Shown here: in pieces, positions 26,867 through 35,870 of the stretch
Layout: the number at the start of each line of letters is the position of its first letter
Numbering within the stretch: position 1 is the stretch's first letter
Assembly: GCA_003576695.1 (NCBI GenBank)
Contig: QOZQ01000010.1
Location: 62,001-126,000 of the forward strand
Reading direction: 5' to 3'
Length of the DNA: 64,000 nt
Source of the DNA: Taklimakanibacter lacteus
GTDB lineage: Bacteria; Pseudomonadota; Alphaproteobacteria; Rhizobiales; Aestuariivirgaceae
The notes under the pieces: generated by a model
Database searches by the model: none
The model's input: only the letters and a program-made list of their open reading frames with translations
Told to the model about the DNA's origin: nothing
Translations under genes and position numbers: made by a program

Positions 26867-28180
26867 GAGAGGGATCGTAAGCATAGACGGTACGCCCCGC
26901 AACGACCGTTTCCATGACGCGGCCCTCGAGCGTTCGATGCTCGAAGGGGGAGTTCTTGGAGCGCGAGCGCAGCAGGTGATCTTCCACCGTCCAGCTGCGC
27001 TGGATGTCGGCCAGCGTGAAATCTGCAGGCGCGCCGGGCGCCAGGCGTCCGGCCTCGAGACCGAGAATTTGTGCTGGCTTGGCGGACAAGGCATCGATCA
27101 GGCGCGACAGCTTCACGCCGTCATTGTGGTGGAGGCTGAGGCTGGCCGAGAACAAAGTCTCGAGGCCGATGGCGCCGAATTCGGCTTCCGCAAAGGGAAG
27201 CCGTTTGGTGTCGGCGCTCTGCGGATCATGGCTCGAGACGATGACGTCGATCGTGCCGTCCTTCACGCCCTCGACCAGAGCGCGCCGGTCATCCTCGGAT
27301 CGAAGCGGCGGCGACAATTTGAAGAAGGTGCGATAGGCGCCGATATCGTTCTCATTGAGCACGAGATGATTGACCGACACACCGCAGGTGACCGGGAGGC
27401 CACGCGCCTTGGCGGCGCGCATGACATCGACCGACATCCGGCAGGATATCTGTGCCGCATGATAACGTGCGCCTGTTGCCTCGACGAGGCGCAGATCACG
27501 CTCGACCATGATGACTTCCGCGACCGCCGGTATGCCGGCGAGGCCAAGGCGGCCTGCCGTCTCGCTCGCATTCATGACGCCGGTGGCGAGCGTCGGTTCC
27601 TCGGCATGCTGGACGACCAGCATGTCGAAATCCTTGGCATAGGCAAGCGCCCGGCGGAACAGCCGCGCATTGGCGACGGCCTTGTTGCCGTCGGTCACGG
27701 CCACGGCACCCGCTTCCTGCAGCGTGCCGATCTCGGTCATGAGCTCACCGCCCAGGCCCCTGGTGAGGGCGGCCATGGGGGCGACGCGCACGATGGCCGT
27801 GTCGCGCGCCCGCCTCAGGATGAAATCGACGATCGCCGCGTCATCGACGACGGGCGTGGTGTTGGGCATCACGATCATGGTGGTGATACCGCCGGCCGCC
27901 GCTGCTTCCGACGCCGTCGCCAGCGTCTCGCGATACTCATTGCCGGGTTCACCGGTGAATACGCGCATATCGATGAGACCAGGCGCCAGCACTTGTCCCT
28001 TGCAGTCGAAGGTCGTCGTGCCCGAGCCTGTCGATTGCGCCGTGACCTTGGGGCCGGCGGCCAGGATCCAACCGTCCTCGATCAGCAGCCCGCCTTTTTC
28101 GTCAAGGCCCTGCGCCGGATCGATGAGACGCGCATTGAGATAGGCCTTGCGGCCGGCCGAGTGTTTTGCCGATGGCGCCA

Positions 28181-28184
<4 letters not shown>
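26862..28184 (-). CDS. pyrC: Dihydroorotase homologue (PyrC-like), metal ligands lost
   Basis: A 440-residue amidohydrolase-fold protein. It shows the class I dihydroorotase scaffold (PGLIDM near 69-73, [10 protein letters not shown] near 291-300). However, the metal-binding His-x-His is replaced by Arg74-Val-Phe76, a later His is Gln245 (YHAAQIS) and the catalytic Asp-His-Ala-Pro motif reads SSHDPQ (317-322) without the Asp. This matches the noncatalytic PyrC' or PyrX type, known in pseudomonads to stabilise aspartate transcarbamoylase. It overlaps pyrB by 4 bases (ATGA), as expected for a partner of that enzyme. A catalytically intact dihydroorotase should exist elsewhere. Confidence 0.88.
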
Positions 28185-29143
<959 letters not shown>

Positions 29144-29346
29144 CGAAAAGCAGTCTCTATGGGGGTTTCCTTCCGCCCGCAAGCGGCAAAGCGGGGTTGT
29201 GGGCAAGTTTCTTTGCAAGGGTAAATCCAGGCTGCCCCGGCGCCAGTTTTGAAACCATAAAATCGCCCACAAAACCGCTTCACCCTTGCCGGCGGGCGTC
29301 TCGGGGTAGCCGCTCGCCGAGGGTCGGGGGACCTGTGGAGTATTCA

Positions 29347-29724
29347 ATGATGCACAAGACTTTCGTTGCCGGCGCCGCTGCTGTGCTGGCTGTTCTGGTT
29401 CTCGGGCCTGCCGCCGAGGCGGGTACCCGAATCGGCGTTACGGTGGGCGAGCCCTGGCCTCAGCCCAGCTATTCGCCGGCCTATCCCGTCTATGATCCGG
29501 GCTATCCGGATGACGACGATGACTATGATGATGAGGACTACATCTCCTGCGGCGAAGGACGGCGGATCCTGCGCGACTATGGCTTCTGGAATGTCAGGCA
29601 GGTGCGCTGCGGCGGCGAGGTGTACCGTTATCGCGCCGTCAAGCGCGACCGGCTGTGGAGCGTCAGGGTGAGCGCCCATTCGGGCCGCATCATCAGCGCC
29701 CGCGTGATCGGTGACGACTACTGA
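29347..29724 (+). CDS. Small secreted acidic protein, unknown function
   Basis: A 125-residue protein with a signal peptide (cleavage after AEAG). The mature part has a Tyr/Pro-rich segment and an acidic run ([11 protein letters not shown]). The C-terminal part ([25 protein letters not shown]) has two Cys residues and continues into [18 protein letters not shown], a pattern of periplasmic hypothetical proteins of Rhizobiales. The start ATG follows TGTGGAG. A factor-independent terminator follows at 29751. Function is unknown. Confidence 0.7.
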   Translation: MMHKTFVAGAAAVLAVLVLGPAAEAGTRIGVTVGEPWPQPSYSPAYPVYDPGYPDDDDDYDDEDYISCGEGRRILRDYGFWNVRQVRCGGEVYRYRAVKRDRLWSVRVSAHSGRIISARVIGDDY

Positions 29725-29750
29725 CCAGAACAACCGGTATAGATCGGGAA

Positions 29751-29775
29751 CGGCGGCGTCAGCCGCCGCTTTTTC
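29751..29775 (+). terminator. Factor-independent terminator
   Basis: CGGCGGC and GCCGCCG arms (29751-29757 and 29762-29768) with a 4-base loop, then C and TTTTT. It ends the small secreted acidic protein gene 26 bases after its stop. Confidence 0.85.
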
Positions 29776-29827
29776 ATCGTTGCCAATCACTGAATTCTCT
29801 ATTCTAGTGGTGGTGACGGGGGCGGCG

Positions 29828-31153
29828 ATGAACCGATGCTTGGATTCGAGGGTTTACTGGTCGCTGACTCTGGCCATTGTGTTGCTGTGGGGACTTGGCC
29901 TGGTGTCTGGTCTCGTTGCCAGGGCGGCTGAGACAATCCCCGGGATCGAGGTGGAAATCGCTTTCAGGTCCCTCTACGCCAAGGAAAAGAAGCACAAAGC
30001 GATAGCGATCAGTCCGGCCGGCGCCTGGCTTATGGTGTCCGGCCTTCGAACTGTTGAAAAGGCAAGGCAGAAGGCCCTTCGCGATTGCGCTTATTGGCTG
30101 CGGAAAACACCGTGGGGACGTGACTCCAAATGCGATGTTTTCGCTCTTGATGACAAGATTGTCTGGTCGCAGCCTTTGCTGGGGCCACTGCTGGGTGAAC
30201 CGCTGCCGCCACCCGATGTCCCCCTCGGCAAAGCCCGAAAGTACTACCCCGATAATGGCAAGGTACGGGGATTCGTCCTTGCATTGCATGGTTGTAGCAA
30301 GCCCTGGGCAGGTCCTATGCCTTTTGAAGAAAGTTGGTTCTATTTCTTCCGCGCCAGGGGGCTGCAGGTGTTCTACCTCAACAGCTATGATGATCCCATG
30401 CCGAATGAGAAATGCGGTTGGGCAGATCCTGCGCGTTTTGACGATGTGACAAGAGGCAATAAGACAAGAATAGCGCAGGCCAAGCGTTCGATCGGCGAGT
30501 TGCGAAAGAGAAATCCGGAAGTGCCGATCTATATCTGGTCGCATTCAGGAGGTGGAAATATCGCACAGTCTCTTGATGACGATCTTGCCGGGATGTTCAT
30601 CGTAGGAACGAAATGCGGCGTCGGATTTCCGACACTGGAACTCGTGCGGCCGAACGTGCCTGTACTCTTTATTTTTGGTGCCGATGACGATCGCCTTGTC
30701 AAAGGCAACACGAAGATCACTCCCAAGCTTATAAACAAGGTGTGCGGATCCTACTATCGATCCAAGACGCGTAAATGGGTTGTGGCTTCCGAGGCCGGGC
30801 ATCTGACGACGATCTGGCGGCAAAATGTACTGGATGCGGTTTCGGCCATGTTGGGGGAGAAGTCTTTCCAACTGAAGCCCTTGCTGGCCGAGGGCGCGCT
30901 TCAGGGTGAAGCGAGACGGAAGTTCGATAAGGAGTATCGATTTTTGCCGGTCAAGAAAGCTTTTGTCATCGGGCCGGATGGGAGCTTCAGCTTTAGTAGC
31001 TCATGGAACAGTCAGGAAGACGCGATCCAACATGCACTCTACGAATGTGCGCGTCGGCTTAGAGGTGCTGAAGCGTTAGCTTCCTACGCCGAAGGTGGTG
31101 TGCAGCCCTGTCGGCTCTACGCGGTTGGTGACAAGGTTGTAGCGGCCGAATAG
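29828..31153 (+). CDS. Alpha/beta-hydrolase-like protein flanked by two copies of a small domain
   Basis: With ATG at 29828 it is 441 residues. A transmembrane or signal segment occupies residues 10-33. A first small domain (about 56-118) has KAIAISPAG, then ALRDCAYWLR, and C-x-V-F-A-L-D-D-K-I-V. The middle part is a hydrolase fold: ALHGCSKPW, then IWSHSGGGN with the presumed nucleophile Ser240 (the first elbow position is Ser, not Gly), FGADDDRL and a His in SEAGHL. The last about 66 residues repeat the first domain (KAFVIGPDG, ALYECARRLR, PCRLYAVGDKVV). The gene is visibly lower in GC than its neighbours, consistent with recent acquisition. Function is unknown. Confidence 0.65.
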   Translation: MNRCLDSRVYWSLTLAIVLLWGLGLVSGLVARAAETIPGIEVEIAFRSLYAKEKKHKAIAISPAGAWLMVSGLRTVEKARQKALRDCAYWLRKTPWGRDSKCDVFALDDKIVWSQPLLGPLLGEPLPPPDVPLGKARKYYPDNGKVRGFVLALHGCSKPWAGPMPFEESWFYFFRARGLQVFYLNSYDDPMPNEKCGWADPARFDDVTRGNKTRIAQAKRSIGELRKRNPEVPIYIWSHSGGGNIAQSLDDDLAGMFIVGTKCGVGFPTLELVRPNVPVLFIFGADDDRLVKGNTKITPKLINKVCGSYYRSKTRKWVVASEAGHLTTIWRQNVLDAVSAMLGEKSFQLKPLLAEGALQGEARRKFDKEYRFLPVKKAFVIGPDGSFSFSSSWNSQEDAIQHALYECARRLRGAEALASYAEGGVQPCRLYAVGDKVVAAE

Positions 31154-31172
31154 CGGACTCCCCAGCCCCAAA

Positions 31173-32099
31173 TTAGGCGAGGAAGGTCAGGACCAGGGGA
31201 ATAGTGACGGCGGCACAGATAACCTGCGCCGTCAGGATATTGGCGACGAGCGGCGCATCGCCGCCCATTTGCCGCGCCAGCACATAGGCGCCAGATCCCG
31301 TCGGTACAGCCGAGCACAGAAGTGCCACGGCGGCGGGCGTTCCGGTGACGCCGAAGAGCTTGAGCGCAAAGAACATCAGGACCGGCATCACAAGGAGCTT
31401 GAGCGCGACGGCGAGTCCCACCGTCATTTTGGCGGCCACCGCTTCGCCGAAATGGAGACCGGCGCCGACGGTCAGCAGAGCGAGGCCGAGCGCGCCGCGT
31501 CCGATCATGTCGAGGACCTGCACGGCGAGGCCTGGCAATGTCAGGCCGAGCAGCTGGAACACGACGCCGCCCATGGACGAAAGGAAGAAGGGGTTGCGCA
31601 GCACGATGAGGGCGAGTTTCCGAGCGGGCGGCGGTTCGCCCCCGATATAGAGCGACATCACGATGACGCAGACGACATTGAGGAGCGGCGTCATGGTGGC
31701 GGCGCTGACCGCGGCCAGCGCCAGCGCATCATTGCCGAAGAACAGGGGCACGGTGGCGAAGGCAATGAAAGTGTGCCAGCGGGTGGCGCCCTGGAACAGG
31801 CTCGAATATTGCGCGCCATTGATGCCGAGCGCTGCGGAGAGCGGTACCCTGAGGATCAGCAGGAAGGCGAACATGACGGTAAGCGCCACGATCATGGCTG
31901 CCGCCATGTGCCAGACGGGAATATGGGAGAAATCGGCCGCCGCGATCTCCTTGAAGATGATGGCCGGGAACAGGACGAAATAGCAGACATGATCGACGCC
32001 GGCCCAATGGCTTTCGCTCATCAGGTTCGAGCGTCGCAGCAGCGCGCCGATGGTGATGACGATGAAGACGGGCAGGAGGACGAGGAAGGCCTGGGTCAT
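31173..32099 (-). CDS. AEC family (auxin efflux carrier-like) transporter
   Basis: A 308-residue integral membrane protein with about ten helices in two halves of five. It shows PVFIVITIGALLRRSNLMS at the N-terminus and ALLCSAVPTGSGAYVLARQMGGD near the C-terminus, typical of bacterial AEC transporters for small carboxylates or auxin-like anions. It overlaps the ruvX stop by 4 bases and is followed by the oppositely oriented hydrolase gene. Substrate is unknown. Confidence 0.88.
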   Translation of the reverse strand: MTQAFLVLLPVFIVITIGALLRRSNLMSESHWAGVDHVCYFVLFPAIIFKEIAAADFSHIPVWHMAAAMIVALTVMFAFLLILRVPLSAALGINGAQYSSLFQGATRWHTFIAFATVPLFFGNDALALAAVSAATMTPLLNVVCVIVMSLYIGGEPPPARKLALIVLRNPFFLSSMGGVVFQLLGLTLPGLAVQVLDMIGRGALGLALLTVGAGLHFGEAVAAKMTVGLAVALKLLVMPVLMFFALKLFGVTGTPAAVALLCSAVPTGSGAYVLARQMGGDAPLVANILTAQVICAAVTIPLVLTFLA

Positions 32100-32563
32100 C
32101 TGGGGCGGGCAAGGGAATCGAGCGCGGATTGCAGGATATAGGCGGCCGCCAGCTTGTCGACCAATTCCGAGCGCCGGGCCCGGCTGGTATCGGCGCCGAT
32201 CAGCATGCGCTCGACCGCGGCGGTCGACAGCCGCTCGTCCCAGAAGACGATCGGCAAAGGGGTAAGCTTGCTTAGATTGCGGGCGAAAGCGCGCGTCGAC
32301 TGCGCCCGGGGGCCTTCGCTGCCATCCATATTGAGGGGAAGCCCCAGCAGGAAAAGGCCGGCCTTGCGGTCGGCCGCGATGGCGAGGAGGCGCTCGGCAT
32401 CCAGGGTGAACTTCTTGCGCGCAACCGTCTCGACCGGAGAGGCGATGCGGCGCGTGATGTCGCTGATGGCGACGCCGATCGTCTTGCTGCCGAGATCGAG
32501 GCCGATCACGGGGCTATGGGTCGGCAGGGCGGCAACCGCATCGGCAAAATTCAGGGATTCCAT
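32096..32563 (-). CDS. ruvX: Putative pre-16S rRNA nuclease / Holliday junction resolvase-like protein
   Basis: A 155-residue YqgF-family protein with the RNase-H-like motif IGLDLGSKTIGVAISD (Asp23), the FLLGLPLNMDGSEGPRAQ segment and VFWDERLST. The family matures the 5' end of 16S rRNA in E. coli. The ATG lies 73 bases from the divergent metallo-beta-lactamase-fold gene. It overlaps the AEC gene by 4 bases. Confidence 0.92.
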   Translation of the reverse strand: MESLNFADAVAALPTHSPVIGLDLGSKTIGVAISDITRRIASPVETVARKKFTLDAERLLAIAADRKAGLFLLGLPLNMDGSEGPRAQSTRAFARNLSKLTPLPIVFWDERLSTAAVERMLIGADTSRARRSELVDKLAAAYILQSALDSLARPR

Positions 32564-32636
32564 CGGGTCCTCTTACGCGACTTGGCGAAGCGGTGCAAAA
32601 GCGCGATAAAGCCTCCGGCAAAGTGGAGTTGCGCGG

Positions 32637-33344
32637 ATGAAAATCACCTATTTCGGCCATTCGGCCTTCCGCATCGAAACCGGCAAGGCCGTGATCATGC
32701 TCGACCCGTTTCTCAGCGGCAATCCTTTGTTCAAGGGCGACGTCAAGGAGGTGTCACGCGGCGCGACCCATGTGCTCCTGACCCATGGGCATGACGACCA
32801 TCTTGGCGACACGGTCCAGATCTGCAAGGACACCGGCGCGACGCTGGTCGCCAATTTCGAGATCGCCATGTATCTCGCCAACAAGGGTGTCGCCAATTAC
32901 TCGCCCGGCAATCACGGTGGGCGCATCTCGTTTCCGGATTTCGACTGCGTCTTCACCAATGCCTGGCACTCTTCCTCGCATATCGACAACGGCACGCCGA
33001 TCTATCTCGGCAATCCGGCGGGCTTCGTCATCCTGCCGAAGAAGGAGAAGGGGCGCACGCTCTATGTCACGGGCGATACCGGCATCACCATGGACATGAG
33101 GCTCGTCCAGGATCTCTACAAGCCGCAGATCGGCATCATGTGCATTGGCGACCGCTTCACCATGGGGCCGGACCAGGCGGCTCATGCCTGCAAGACCTTC
33201 TTCAAGTTCAAGACGGTGATCCCCTGCCACTACGCGACCTTCGAAGGTTTCCTCATTCCCGATGCCAAACCCTTCGTGAAAGCACTGGGACCCAAGGGCA
33301 GGACCGCGACGGTTCTCAAACCGGGCGAGGCGACGACGGTCTAG
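32637..33344 (+). CDS. Metal-dependent hydrolase, UPF0173-like metallo-beta-lactamase fold
   Basis: A 235-residue protein with THGHDDHLGD, the two-zinc HxHxDH motif of the fold, GNHGGRI, WHSSSH, VTGDTG and a final His in PCHYATF. UPF0173 members are conserved hydrolases of unknown substrate. The gene is divergent from ruvX, and its stop shares CTAG with the stop of the small subunit gene facing it. Family assignment is firm; the function is unknown. Confidence 0.88.
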   Translation: MKITYFGHSAFRIETGKAVIMLDPFLSGNPLFKGDVKEVSRGATHVLLTHGHDDHLGDTVQICKDTGATLVANFEIAMYLANKGVANYSPGNHGGRISFPDFDCVFTNAWHSSSHIDNGTPIYLGNPAGFVILPKKEKGRTLYVTGDTGITMDMRLVQDLYKPQIGIMCIGDRFTMGPDQAAHACKTFFKFKTVIPCHYATFEGFLIPDAKPFVKALGPKGRTATVLKPGEATTV

Positions 33345-33715
33345 CGCCAGATACGCTTGCGTTCGGCAATCCGGGCAAGCTCGGCGGCAAGGGCTTCGTC
33401 CATCGCGGCGATGCGGTGCCCTAGAGGCTGCGGTGGGGCGCTGCGCCAGCCCATGGCTTCGAGCACCTTGCCCGACTCGTAGTAGGGCTTGATCAGGCTC
33501 ATCACCAGCTCACGGAATTCCGCCGGATGGCTCTGCTCGATGAGGCGCAGATCCTTTTCGGCGAAGTCGAACCGTTCGCCCAGAAGACCTTTGATCGGTG
33601 AGGCGGACCCTGCCAGCGCCAGCATCACCTCGGGGATGAGCGAGCCGCGTGGCAACCCCGCCGCATCGCCGGGCAGGATCAGATCCGCCAGCAAACCCAG
33701 TCGCGAGGGCGTCAT
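33341..33715 (-). CDS. Small partner subunit of the GMC flavoprotein (gluconate dehydrogenase subunit 3-like)
   Basis: A 124-residue helical protein whose ATG overlaps the GMC stop by 4 bases. It begins RLGLLADLILPGD with the pattern LIPEVMLALA, and has no signal peptide or Tat motif. Its size, place and opening pattern match the small subunits that accompany FAD-dependent sugar or gluconate dehydrogenases. Those subunits normally carry a Tat signal that exports the complex. Lacking one, the pair may act in the cytoplasm. The assignment rests on context and weak similarity. Confidence 0.55.
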   Translation of the reverse strand: MTPSRLGLLADLILPGDAAGLPRGSLIPEVMLALAGSASPIKGLLGERFDFAEKDLRLIEQSHPAEFRELVMSLIKPYYESGKVLEAMGWRSAPPQPLGHRIAAMDEALAAELARIAERKRIWR

Positions 33716-35295
33716 GTCATGTCCTCCGCCAGCCGGGCTGCGAGCTTGAGCGCCACGGCGCCAATGGTGGAGGCCGGATTGGCGGCGCCGACTGTCGGAA
33801 AGAGACTGCCGTCGGCGACGAGGATGTTGGGCACCTTGTGGCATCGCCCCCGCGCGTCGGTCACCGAGGTTTCGGGATCGGTGCCCATGCGCGCCGTGCC
33901 GAGCAGATGCCAGCCGGTGAGCGGGGCAGGCGAGACGCGAATGGTGCGATAGGCGCCGGCGGCTCTCAGCACCTCTTCCGCCCGGGCGAGGCCGAAATCG
34001 AGGCTCTTCCGGGCGCGCTCCGACATTGTGTAGTCGAGCTTCACGCCCGGCAGTCCATCGCGCTGCGCTTCCCTGGTCAGGCTGACGCGATTATGTGCTT
34101 CCGGAAGATCCTCGGCGAGCACCAGGATCGGCATCGTATGCAGGAATTCCTCGCGCAATTGCGCCTGGGGCTGATAGCCCCACAGCGGTGAAAGCCGCGA
34201 CGCCTGAACCAGGAGCGCGTTCTCGCGCGACAGCTGCAGATGCACGCCGCGCTCGAAACCGCGCGAGAGGTCGGTCTCGTAGAATTCATGCGAATAGATC
34301 GAGCAGCCGACCGGGCCGACGGGCCCATCGAGCGGCTCCTTGAAGAGACCTCTGACATAGGCGGCCGGGTGAAACATGAGATTGCGCCCGAGCGCCGGGC
34401 TCTCCACGCCGGAAGCGAGCAGGAGCCTTGCAGTGCCGATGCCATTGCCGGCAACGATGACGGCTTGCGCCGGCTGGAAATATTCTTTGCCGTGCTCATC
34501 GGCATAGGTGACGCCCGTGGCGCGCCCGGCCTCGATCTCGATATTACGCGCAATGGCGCTGGTCCTGAGCTCTACGCCCAGTGCGGTCGCCTTCGGCCAG
34601 TAGGTAAGGTCGACGGAAGCCTTGGCTTTGGGGATGCAGCCGATGAGGCAGGGGCCGCAATGATTGCATGCGGCGCGCCCGTCATGGGCGGTCGAATTGA
34701 TTGCCGCATCGACCGGCCACCAATGCCAGCCGAGATCGCTGAACGCACGCGCCGCGCGATTGGCGACGGCGCCGAAGGGGAGCGGCGGCATGGCGCGCTT
34801 CGACTTCGGCGGATAGGCCGGATCGCCATTGAGGCCGGCCACCCCCATGATCTCGTCATTGAGGTCGTACCAGGGCTCGAGATCGAAATAGCCGAAGGGC
34901 CAGTCGTCGCCGACACCATCGAGCGTACGGGTGCGGAAGTCTGAAGGGTGCAGCCGCGGAAAATGTGCCGCCCAGGCGACGGTCGAGCCGCCGACGCCAC
35001 TCCACATCAGCGGCTTGAAGACCGAATTATCCTCATCGATCGGATGATCGTGCGAGCCGTGATACTGGCCCGCCTTGAGGCGCAGATTGGGGTTCGACGC
35101 CCAGTCCTCCAGGATGGCGCGCTGCCAGCGCATGCCGTTCGCCGGCATATGTTCGTGATCCGGCCAGCCGCCCCGTTCCAGGCAGAGGACCTTGAGATGA
35201 CGGGCGTCACGCTTGATTTGCCAGGCGAAGGCCGCCCCGCCGCAGCCGGCTCCGATGATCACGACATCGACGGGATCGAGACGTTTTTTTGTCAT
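33712..35295 (-). CDS. GMC family flavoprotein oxidoreductase
   Basis: A 527-residue FAD enzyme. The FAD-binding site is VVIIGAGCGG near residue 12. Motif GGSTVAWAAHFPRLHP follows near 103. At 210-220 there is CNHCGPCLIGC, a Cys-x2-Cys-x2-Cys-x3-Cys array like the iron-sulphur site of dehydrogenase-type GMC proteins. The C-terminal active site is WHLLGTARMG and NPASTIGAVAL. No signal peptide is visible. It is upstream of, and overlaps, a small partner subunit gene. No cytochrome c subunit is present. Substrate could be a sugar, polyol or sterol-like alcohol. Confidence 0.85.
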   Translation of the reverse strand: MTKKRLDPVDVVIIGAGCGGAAFAWQIKRDARHLKVLCLERGGWPDHEHMPANGMRWQRAILEDWASNPNLRLKAGQYHGSHDHPIDEDNSVFKPLMWSGVGGSTVAWAAHFPRLHPSDFRTRTLDGVGDDWPFGYFDLEPWYDLNDEIMGVAGLNGDPAYPPKSKRAMPPLPFGAVANRAARAFSDLGWHWWPVDAAINSTAHDGRAACNHCGPCLIGCIPKAKASVDLTYWPKATALGVELRTSAIARNIEIEAGRATGVTYADEHGKEYFQPAQAVIVAGNGIGTARLLLASGVESPALGRNLMFHPAAYVRGLFKEPLDGPVGPVGCSIYSHEFYETDLSRGFERGVHLQLSRENALLVQASRLSPLWGYQPQAQLREEFLHTMPILVLAEDLPEAHNRVSLTREAQRDGLPGVKLDYTMSERARKSLDFGLARAEEVLRAAGAYRTIRVSPAPLTGWHLLGTARMGTDPETSVTDARGRCHKVPNILVADGSLFPTVGAANPASTIGAVALKLAARLAEDMT

Positions 35296-35334
35296 TCACA
35301 TATTTATGCGGGATTGCCGGCTCTGCGCAAACCG

Positions 35335-35727
35335 CTAGCCGACTGGCCCCTTCACCGCGGCGCCGCGCTTTTCCAGCTCGCTGATTTCCTGTCTTGCGAT
35401 CTCTCGCATATCGAACGGAATGTTGATCGTATTGGCAATGATCGAAGCGAGCAAGCCAGGGAAGCGCGCGTCGAGGTCGGCGCGCCGCAATGAAATAAGC
35501 CGGTTGGTGCCGCGTATTTCCGTGCGCGTCACACCGGCCTCCCTGAGTTTGGCGAGATGATAGCTCACATTGGTTTTGGAGCCGAGGTCCAGAAAGCGGC
35601 TGCAGTTGATCTCGACACCCTCGTGGCGCGCGAGATAACCAACGATCGCCAGACGCGTCGGGTCGCCGAGCACGGAAAGCACGGTTGCAAGATCGATCTG
35701 ATCGGTCGCCGGATGAAGCAGAGACAT
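35335..35727 (-). CDS. ArsR-type winged-helix transcriptional regulator
   Basis: A 130-residue protein from the ATG at 35727; longer starts (35769 or 35775) are possible and one of them has a CAGGA site. A winged helix-turn-helix covers about residues 10-85: LSVLGDPTRLAIVGYL, then KTNVSYHLAKLREAGV as the recognition helix. The metal-type Cys pair of ArsR is absent; it has a single Cys. It is divergent from the MFS gene, and a nested palindrome between them (35831-35866) is a likely operator. It probably represses the MFS gene in response to a ligand. Confidence 0.8.
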   Translation of the reverse strand: MSLLHPATDQIDLATVLSVLGDPTRLAIVGYLARHEGVEINCSRFLDLGSKTNVSYHLAKLREAGVTRTEIRGTNRLISLRRADLDARFPGLLASIIANTINIPFDMREIARQEISELEKRGAAVKGPVG

Positions 35728-35813
35728 TCCCAAGACTCGTCCAATTTCAAAGGCAGACAAGCTCCCCATGCGCATCCTGACATCAGGCTGGCAGGAGATG
35801 TCGGTCTATCATA

Positions 35814-35842
35814 TTGACAGTTACCTGCCTTTGTCCAATAGT
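35814..35842 (+). promoter_or_regulatory. Predicted promoter of the MFS gene
   Basis: A perfect TTGACA (35814-35819) and AATAGT (35837-35842) are separated by 17 bases, 29 bases before the MFS start. The -10 region lies inside the predicted operator, so binding there would block it. Sequence match only. Confidence 0.5.
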
Positions 35843-35866
35843 TCAATAAATTTTGAACAAGGACAA
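35831..35866. promoter_or_regulatory. Nested palindromic operator between ArsR and MFS genes
   Basis: Inner arms GTTCAA (35841-35846) and TTGAAC (35853-35858) are perfect, with a 6-base centre. Outer arms TTGTCC (35831-35836) and GGACAA (35861-35866) are also perfect but unequally spaced. The site covers the -10 region of the MFS promoter and ends 4 bases before its start codon. It is the likely target of the neighbouring ArsR-type regulator. Confidence 0.65.
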
Positions 35867-35870
35867 TGTC

